Source of the DNA: Pachyseris speciosa
Taxonomy: Eukaryota; Cnidaria; Anthozoa; Scleractinia; Pachyseridae
DNA: 64,000 nt
Reading direction: 5' to 3'
Assembly: GCA_016490735.1 (NCBI GenBank)
Contig: JAEMWC010000613.1
Span: 62,001 to 126,000 of the forward strand
Positions 55,301-64,000 of this stretch are shown piece after piece (the first letter of the stretch is position 1; each line of letters begins with the position of its first letter). Under the pieces are notes generated by a model, which searched no databases, was not told the DNA's origin, and saw nothing but the letters and a program-made list of their open reading frames with translations. The translations under genes were made by a program, and so were the position numbers.

Positions 55301-56865
55301 AAATTATTCAAGCACGACAAGCACTGACATCGACAAGCACTGACGAAATAAAGGCATTTTCAAGGGCCCAAACCGCTATTTTGTACAGCATAGTAAACAG
55401 GGTCACGGCCCGGACAGTCACGGCACTCTTCAGGGGTACCTCCCAATATCTTTCAATTATCTGATCAGTTGCACTGGTCGCACTGTACCCTTTCTATCGA
55501 CCGTCCTGTTTTCCACGCCACCTTGAACGGCGCAATAATAAACAACGCTGTTGGTAAAACTAACTGCTCAGACCAAAGATAAAAGGGCTCATGCTCAGTC
55601 AAGGAAATTCAAGATCCCGGCATAATAAACGGCCGCGGTGAGGTCAGCTACCAGACATTATCTTTTTGGAACGTCGTTAGTTCGGATCTATCCTCTCATC
55701 TGTTTCTATCTAAGACTCCGTTGAAAGCGGTATATACTGCATTGACTTTGTCATCCTATTCAAACAGATTTAGCAAAGATTCAGTTAAGGCGGAAACATG
55801 TATGGAATGTACTTTTTTCGTGTTCTTGTGTGCTTTCAAATTGAAAGTGCGTGCACAGGTCACGTTCGTGATCCAACTACATTTGGAGACAATTCAAAAT
55901 AGATCATTCTTAAGGAAGTTTACAGTTCTGATCTTTTTACCGATCCAAGAATCAATCCATGCACAAGAAGCTACAATAAAAATGCTTTGAACTTTTGCAT
56001 CGGCGCATGAGTCGGCTCATATTGGTGCCTGTGCCAACATTCTGTGCATTTCTTTGCTGTCCAGTTGTTGGCCGTTATTTTGCAAAACAAATGTGGCCAG
56101 TCCTTGCTTCATTCTCGGTCCATTTTGAAACAAGTGTTTATCTTGTGTCAGAAATAACGTTACAATCGTTGGCCGGATAGAATTCATCGATTTAACCCAT
56201 TATCTTGTGTAATTATACCCAAAGAGCTTTAACCACAAGATACTAAAACTGCTTATATCGCATACCACCCCACCTCCCGGTATCGGTACATTTTTTAATA
56301 GTTGTGTCCCACTAGGACTCTGAAAGTCTTACTCTATATCAAAACATGTTCAGCTGCAATATGCAGGCCCAGATTAGACTAGACTCCCATGTCCCTACCC
56401 TACTCCTGACTCGCTATTTTTCCGAAACGCTGTGACTATCCAAGTTTATGTAGGTTCATACACTTCCGGTTCTCACTTAATTGATGTCCCGTACTAAAAT
56501 CTTTACATAATACTTTGCTTCCGATATCCTGCTAAAAGAGTGATAAGCTTTTGGCTAAACCAAAACTCTAATAGTGAATATTTTTTATTGAACATATCAC
56601 AAGAATTACATACAGTGATAAACCAGCAAATCGGTAGGATTTAAAAAGCAGTACAGACAGCCACACGTAACTTTTTACCAGTTTATTAGACTCCCACGGA
56701 AACCGCGATGACATCACAAGTATTTGCAGGTACAGTGCCGTTATTTTCACTCATTGATTGGTTGACTTCATGCGGTGTTCACGTGCGAAGTTTGGTAACA
56801 TCTTCAAGTCAAGTCATCTTTATTTAATAAAGGGGGTTAGTTTCTAAAGAAACTGTGAACTGTTG
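55301..56865. other. Intron 1 of copy 4, left part
   Basis: No recognised gene. An open frame of 89 codons (55721-55990) and another of 61 (55995-56180) lack domain features. Confidence 0.4.
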
Positions 56866-56869
56866 TGCT

Positions 56870-57395
56870 GCGTCGGTGGGAGAGTGAAACACTGACAAAA
56901 TATCGGGCCCTAAGCGATCTGTTAAAATCACTGATCGTTTCACGTGTACCTCCAGAAATGTTATCTATTGTACATTATGCAAAAAGTTATACATCGGCGA
57001 AACAGGAAGACGACTAGGCGACCGATTCCGAGAACATCTACGTGATGTTGAGAAAGATGACAAAGTTGCATCCAAACCAGTCGCTCGGCATTTTAATCTC
57101 CCTAGCCATTCCAAACAACACATGTCGATCTCCGGCCTCTCCCTACATCAAGGTACCACGGAAAGCCGTAAAAATCTCGAGCAAACATTTATCTTTCAAA
57201 TTGGCACTCTCCGTTAATCCCCATGGTATCAACGAACGCTCAGTTCATTCAATTAATTTATTCCTGTTTTTTCACGTTAGCATGTTACCACCAATAGCGT
57301 AGCTCCATTTTCTGTATATAAACCATACACAACCCACAATTCCTCGATTCGCTCCGACGAAGGGCTAACGCTCGAAACGTCAGCTAATCGAATCC

Positions 57396-57426
<31 letters not shown>

Positions 57427-57440
57427 CCTTGAAAACCTAA
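56870..57440 (+). mobile_element. Penelope-like element fragment: GIY-YIG endonuclease and 3' end
   Basis: From about 56915 the frame reads 'TSRNVIYCTLCKKLYIGE', then 'TGRRLGDRFREHL', 'ARHFN' and 'NLEQTFIFQIGTL': the Cys-x-x-Cys plus GIY-YIG endonuclease of Penelope-like elements, with the Tyr-Ile-Gly, Arg and Glu landmarks. It stops at TAA 57215-57217, but the family-typical 'NPHGINER' follows in another frame, so one indel breaks it. The RT domain is missing. A hammerhead-like 3' motif follows at 57341-57383. Confidence 0.75.
57341..57383 (+). ncRNA. Degenerate Penelope-type hammerhead motif
   Basis: CCGACGA in place of the canonical CTGATGA, an extra A, stem II GGGC/GCTC with loop TAAC, then GAAA, the minimal stem III and site CGTC. 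Stem I pairs GCT with AGC and GATT with AATC. The change of the invariant U to C in the core suggests an inactive copy. Position at the 3' end of a Penelope fragment supports the call. Confidence 0.55.
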
Positions 57441-57519
57441 TTCTTGTGTTTCATTTTTATTTAGGCAGGGTGGCCCATACAGCACTAGGCTGGTATCAAT
57501 AGGGGCCCTGCGTAACTAG

Positions 57520-57625
57520 TGACTAGTACAGGATAAAAAAAACACACCTCAGGATAAAAGTTGCAGGATAAAAAACTACTACAGGATAAAAAATACCACA
57601 GGCTAGAAACTACTACAAGATAATA
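57520..57625. repeat. Degenerate ACAGGATAAAAA tandem repeat
   Basis: About six imperfect copies of a (CT)ACAGGATAAAAA(A)-type unit of 14-20 bp. Confidence 0.6.
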
Positions 57626-57649
57626 AGACATGACAGTCATATAAAATAA

Positions 57650-58270
57650 AAAATAAATAAGTAAGAATAACAAAGGTTAATAAAATATATAATATCTCAT
57701 CTCGTAAAATGTTGTTTATAAGAAGGTTCCTAACATTGGAGAGCGATGTAGCTTTTTCTAATGTTCTTGGGAATTTATTAAAAACAAAGGACTGAGCCTG
57801 AATATCTAAAAGTGATTTTTCCAAAGAGCGCTTTCCTAAACTTAATTTAGGGGCTGATAAGTGAAGGTCGTTTCTTTTTCTGGTGTTTTAACTGTGAATA
57901 CAATCATTTCTTACAAAATAATCATATAAATAGAGGGAAGCTAAATTATTTAAACATAGTTTATAACCTAAAATACACTTGTGCATGTTCTCTGTGTTTC
58001 TAGGTTTATCCAACCTAACATTTGAAACGCTTCTTCGGTTGTGGTTCTTCCTTGTATTATGGGTGCTGCTCTGTTCTAAAGACGCTGTAGGTTTTAACTG
58101 AAGCCAACTGACAGCCCACCCCATACCGTATCCGTATAGTTAAAAATTGGTTGTACAAGACAGTTGTATACATATTTAGCAGCTTTTAGAGTAAGGTAGG
58201 GTCGTATGCGGGACAGGCCTAGGAGTCGTAGGCGTTTGCTTACCTCGTTACAAATCAGTCTCTTCACTTG
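57650..58270 (-). pseudogene. LINE reverse-transcriptase C-terminal region, eroded
   Basis: The - strand reads in several frames as the thumb and C-terminal part of a non-LTR reverse transcriptase: 'RIRPYLTLKAA', 'CLVQPIFNYTDTVWGG', 'LQRL', 'NRAAPIIQGR' and 'GWINLETQR', followed by 'LHLSAPKLSLGKRSLE'. The Tyr-x-D/P-x-V-W block and the Leu-Gln-x-Leu-Gln-Asn-Arg-Ala-like block are diagnostic. Frame changes and stops show it is dead. Confidence 0.7.
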
Positions 58271-58701
58271 TTCGTCGTTTTTTCAGTCGTTTCACGTGAT
58301 TTTCATACAAGTTTTTCGATAAACAGAAGGCTAAGCTCTTGTTGAAAAGAGTGGTGAACTTTTGAAACGGACGTCTCCAGATTGCCGGGGAAAACCATCC
58401 AAGAAACGCCTCTAGAGTGAAAGGTCAAATGTCAATTGCAACTGGCACGCGGTCCCAAGAAAAATGATATATTGAGATCCGACAAACTGCAAATAGCCGT
58501 CGAGGGCGGTAGCTTTTCTAGTCACAGGTTTTAACAATGTGTTTTGGACGTGAACACTGCACGAAGAGTCCAAGTTACGTGAGAAATACAAGGCCACGGT
58601 TGGATGATTAGTATATTCAAACTTTAAAACTTTGAAAGTTTGAAACAAATAATACAGTCCGTTCGCAATAAATGAAAACTATTGTCAAATAACAGGCGGA
58701 A

Positions 58702-58887
58702 ATACACTTTATTCCAAATTGGCGGCCAATTTATTATTCTTTTGTTTTCATGTTAATTAGCCCTCTTTGCCTCATTTTCACTTCAAAATTCTTTTGTATT
58801 TTGTACACGTTGACGAGGCAAAGAGGGCTAATTAACATGCAAACAAAAGAATAATAAATTGGCCGCCATTTTGGAATAAGGTGTAAA
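58702..58887. mobile_element. Near-perfect palindromic MITE, 72-bp arms
   Basis: Arms 58702-58773 and 58815-58887 are inverted copies with about three mismatches around a 41-bp loop. The outer arm carries CCAAAATGGCGGCCAATTTA in opposite senses at the two ends; AANATGGCGGC is the known YY1-type core. Confidence 0.85.
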
Positions 58888-61406
58888 TGCTGATTATTTT
58901 GACTGTAAACCTATTGTTTCGAAGCGCTTTCGTTCCCGTTGCGGTCCTCGTTGCCCTTTTTCGTTGGAAAAGATAGTAAATAGATCGGTTTGTAAATGAA
59001 ATGCCGTGACATTAAACTTCAAGAAGCGTTAATTTCCTATAAAAAGGCATTATGTGCCCGAGGTTACAAGGACAACCTTCTCTCTCTCTTCCTTTGTTTA
59101 GCGCTAAATCAGAGATATATAGTATTTCTGCAGGCGAGTTTAGGCTAATGTCAGCCTCTTGTTCCGTTTAGCTTTCGTTTCTATGATCACAGGATACCCA
59201 CACTGTCATATTGCCTAGTAGCGTTGTCCACGGAGTCAATCTTCATTAGGATAGCACCATCTATGGAAGTAATCAAACAGCATCACGCCAAAAGAGAATA
59301 GTCAAGCCAGAATCACCTTTAACTCTTTCCCAGCGGCTTTACTAAATATGAGTCCTCAGTGACCCAATGTCTTTGAAAACCTGCAGCTTTCCCAAATCCC
59401 GGACTATGGTGGAAATGAACCATTGTTATTGCTACTGCCTTCTTCCAGGGAAGGCGTAGCCATTATGTCATGGCGTTGTAAGTAAGTCCGGAAACTCTCC
59501 ACAGGAGACCCAATACTCATGATTTTCAAACGGCGGACTTTCGTGTTTCCACGATTAGAGTTATCAATTCGCAAAAAAAATTCATCCGTTCACGCTGATA
59601 TAGCGATAGGGTCATCCCTTTAGAGAAAATTATTTATACTCGTTCGAACGACTGGAGTTATCGGTCTTTTGAACTGTCGCGCAGGCAATTTTATGCTGTC
59701 CTGTGCGGTCAAAACACCTTTTCTGCCGGTCGAGCGTTCGTGTAAATAGTTTACTTCTTTGATATTCAAAATACGGTTAGGTATCGAAAGGAATTTGTTT
59801 CCAGTATTATAAGTGCTGCGAACTGCTGCTTTTCTATGTTATCCCCACGTTGTGTTTTTAGTCGTTGTGTTCAGCGTGTGTACGTGTGACCTCTTAGCTT
59901 TAATAACCTTCTATGTAGAGAGAGATGTGTACCAGTGAAATAAAATTGGAGGGAAAAAAGTATCGAAAGGCGAGAAAAGAGAGATGCGAAATGCAAGCAC
60001 AATTTTTAGTATATTATCTGATAAGAATAGCGGTATTAAGCGTTGAGATGGCATGTGAGAAAGTTCCTGACAGCCGTTATAGGAATCCTCTATTGCTTAT
60101 AAACTATTCATGGTTGCTGTGTAAAAGTGGACGGGAATATAATTACCACCAAAGCATTTATAGTTCCTTTGAACTCACATTGTACTTCCTTTGTTTCTGC
60201 AACACGTGGCTAGGCTGCGAAAGATTTGCATCTGCAGCATTGTTTCCTAGTTTAGCCAGGCGTTTACGCGCAAGTGTTTCCTCCACGTTTGTTTGCAGTT
60301 GTACATAGTACACCGTTGCACGAGCTAGCTCCCTGTTGCGTTCTTCCGTCGACGTGTGATTACCAGTTTCCACAAGATACCTTTAATTAACTATCATTAA
60401 GTGGTCTCGTTCCTCCGTGCTTATACCGCTTTCTTTCTTCGAAGCGCGAGGACTCTTAACGTTCGCGTCCACCGGTTCAACTTTGTAGAGGTTGTAACTT
60501 AGTTTTCGCTCAATCATTTATTGGAAGGAGCACAACTATGCGGAGAGTTTCTGGTGAGCATATTAATTTGATTTTGACATTTCCAATTGTACGGCCACGA
60601 ATCAGTTGAGAGATGGAACCGCGCGCAAAGTAAACAAAAGATATATCATCAAAGTGTTCACGGCTTTCAGATGGGTTCGCACTGAGATCCAGAGTATTCG
60701 ACGGTAGTACAATGTGTACGTGCAAGAAGAGCGTTCAACAATCATGGTTCCAATTCGCGGTAACACTCTTGGAGCATCGACATTTCGTCATTTCGTGTTT
60801 TAAACACGCCCCTCTTTGCATCTCCTGCGCGCCTCCGACAAGTTTCAAGGTCAAAAGATTTTAAATCTTCGAGAGCATCAGAAATATATAGCTCATTTAT
60901 TTCTTATTCGTTCTGAGCTCTACACTTCGAGCAAAATAATTTCGACGAAACTTCAGCTGACCAAACGTTCGTTGCGTTACTATATGCAAATGAATGGATG
61001 TTATGTATCTATTTTTGGCGTGTGCTCGCGCATTTTTCGCTCGTTACCTTAACCTTACTGGTTACCTTAAGCCGTTCACAGCTTTTGTGTTGCCGTTCAG
61101 TCGTTCAGAGCTAGCCGTTCGAAAATTTTTAGCAGCCGTTGTGCCGCTCACACATAGCCGTTCAAAACATTTTTCGAGGCGTTCAGCTGTTCATCCTTTA
61201 AGCGGGTCAAAAATGTTCTTCAGCATTGACTATAGTTGTTCATTTATCCCTCTGCATTATATACAACATTGCTAGTGACAATAAAGCAACATTGCTACTA
61301 ACAATAAAGCAACATTGCTACTAACAATAAAGCAGTAAGAACAACGGAACAACGACTCTTCGGAACAATGCTGAAGTTTGCGTCCTCTTTTCTTTTTCGT
61401 TCCTAG
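58888..61406. other. Intron 1 of copy 4, right part
   Basis: About 2.5 kb with no recognised gene. Open frames such as 59925-60308 (127 codons) lack domain features. Short tandem repeats GCAACATTGCTA(C/G)TAACAATAAA lie at 61265-61335, just before the exon 2 acceptor. Confidence 0.45.
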
Positions 61407-62781
<1,375 letters not shown>

Positions 62782-63324
62782 TTCATCCTCGTGTTTCCCT
62801 CGACCCTGGACCTCATTATGCCGCTCAAGGAAGTACTTTCACTTTTCCAACTTGTCGCGTGACTGGACATCCGACACCAATGGTCACGTGGAGAAAATCA
62901 TCTGGTATGTTTCCTCAGGGTAAGGTGCAGTATAACGGCAGTTCTTTGAGCATTTCAAACGTTCAGAAACGTGATTCCGACGCATTCTTCTGTACAGCAG
63001 TTAACCTTTTAGGCAGTGATCAGAGAAAAACATTGTTGGTTGTTGTCAGGCCTCCATATTTCACGGTTAAACCACCTGTTAAAATATTTTCAAGTTTTGG
63101 GAATGATTTGACGCTACCATGTGAAGCTTCTGGTGACCTTCAACCCGAAATCAGCTGGAAAAGGCGAAGAGCTCAACTTCCCAGTGGGAGGAGTCAAGTG
63201 CTCACAAACAGGCTCACCATTTCAAATTTACAGTTTGGAGATGCAGGGAACTATATCTGTGTGGCTTCAAGTATCGGTGGGCTGTTCAACATCGAGTTTG
63301 TAAGTCACATTACAGTAACTAACG
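62782..63324 (+). CDS. Receptor copy 4, exon 3: Ig domains 2 and 3
   Basis: 543 bp, phase 1 at both ends (acceptor AATCCTAG, donor GTAAGT), fully open. Ig 2 shows 'FPTCRVTGHPTPMVTWRK' and 'DSDAFFCTAVNLLG'; Ig 3 shows 'LPCEASG', 'ISWKRRRAQLP' and 'DAGNYICVA'. It keeps the Gly codon that is a stop in copy 3. The SRCR exon expected next is not found before 64000. Confidence 0.88.
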
Positions 63325-63429
63325 GTAAGTTTAGAATTACTGAAGATCATTCAGATCATTCTAGGTCCAGTTAACTTCCTGTGGTATAACTGATGTTGCA
63401 AATTTTGAAACGAGTTTTTCATTTATGGG

Positions 63430-63500
63430 ACTTCACAGGTCAGTGTTTCACAGGTCAGTGTTTCAGTGTTTCAGTGTTTCATGTTTCACTGTTTCATCAG
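63430..63500. repeat. CAGTGTTTCA short tandem repeat
   Basis: Imperfect copies of CAGTGTTTCA and CACAGGTCAGTGTTT over about 65 bp, next to the Penelope fragment. Confidence 0.7.
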
Positions 63501-63504
63501 GGGT

Positions 63505-64000
63505 TCTAAACACTGAGAAACAGATGAAAGCACGACGCCGAAGGCGGAGTGCTTTTATTGTTTCGCGTATCCCATCGCCCAGAATATAATGCCTATTGTT
63601 CTCGGGACATTAACTTGCAGTTGACTAAATATCTTAGGTCTGTCATGAGATGGATGTGAAGATGAATACAACAAATAACTGTGAGAATCGGTGGGTTTGT
63701 AGTGCACACTGGTACATAAACCGTTGCCGCTGATAAAAACTTTGATATCAAGAAAGGCAAGGGAAGTTTCCGAAATTTCCCAGGTATATTTTAGAGCCGG
63801 GTGAAAGGAATTAACGGCGGTTATAAATTGATTGATTTCCTCCTTGCCAGACGAAATTGCGCGATACAGTCGTCAATATAGCGACCGTAGAGTTCAGGTT
63901 TAGGACCGTTGTACTGATTAAAGAATTGGTACTCGACGTAACCTACAAAAAGATTAGCGTAGCTAGGTCCCATTTTTGTGCCCATCGCTACACCATTAAT
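63505..64000 (-). mobile_element. Penelope-like element fragment: reverse transcriptase
   Basis: On the - strand from 64000 the reading is 'NGVAMGTKMGPSYANLFVG', then 'YGRYIDDC', the RT palm with its YxDD box (at about 63880-63869). After a 1-nt frame break near 63855 it continues 'SGKEEINQFITAVN' and 'LAFLDIKVFISG', which is the following RT/thumb region of Penelope-like elements. The element continues beyond the window on its 5' side and stops before the endonuclease on its 3' side. Confidence 0.8.

Noticed and set aside
59925..60308. 127-codon open frame in intron 1 of copy 4.
   Set aside because: No domain, no similarity to other family introns, and composition like the surrounding intron.

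Overview
The window looks like nuclear DNA of an anthozoan cnidarian, most likely a stony coral. It is AT-rich, its genes are split by phase-1 introns, and it encodes metazoan extracellular modules (collagen triple helix, I-set Ig, SRCR). It is crowded with TTAA-target DNA transposons, a Polinton, Penelope-like and LINE fragments, tRNA-derived SINEs and MITEs. Species cannot be named from the sequence alone. There is no bacterial-style gene organisation, rRNA or CRISPR.

The host content is one tandem family of four related genes, all on the + strand. The architecture is a short cytoplasmic tail, one signal-anchor membrane segment, a stalk, a collagen helix of about 24 Gly-X-Y triplets, three Ig domains and a C-terminal SRCR domain. 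This is a type II membrane layout like the scavenger receptor MARCO, with Ig domains between collagen and SRCR. Copy 1 (2234-17162) has four exons and appears intact at 569 aa. Copy 2 (25833-about 25955) is a lone exon 1 cut off where a Polinton begins. Copy 3 (39691-49067) has all four exons but carries a nonsense codon in Ig2, a frameshift in SRCR and a Gly-to-Ala change in the collagen. Copy 4 (55077 to beyond the window) has an apparent frame break at the start of its collagen exon, and its SRCR exon would lie outside. All four share a conserved upstream block of about 130-155 bp. Copies 3 and 4 also share about 1.9 kb of upstream sequence at an offset of about 15.4 kb.

Layout: 1-1.9 kb is degraded repeat-like DNA. 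Copy 1 fills 1.9-17.2 kb. Its intron 2 holds two back-to-back TTAA elements: one (5379-9843) with a spliced transposase joined to a DEDDh exonuclease, and one (9840-13628) with THAP and P2X7-C-terminal-like coding remnants. From 17.2 to 25.7 kb there are SINEs, TTAA MITEs, a foldback, a 79-bp x 9 satellite and a C-rich minisatellite. A decayed Polinton (about 25.96-36.07 kb) carries remnants of capsid protein, packaging ATPase, integrase and protein-primed DNA polymerase. Foldbacks and the first segmental-duplication copy lead into copy 3, whose intron 3 is packed with inverted-repeat elements. From 49 to 53.4 kb there are microsatellites, a hammerhead-ribozyme element with 15-bp target duplications, and LINE and Penelope fragments. 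Copy 4 follows, with Penelope, LINE and MITE insertions in intron 1 and a Penelope reverse transcriptase fragment at the right edge.

The most notable objects are the receptor cluster, the hammerhead element at 51647-51950, the transposase-exonuclease TTAA element, the P2X7-like domain inside a second TTAA element, and the junction between the Polinton and a receptor exon.
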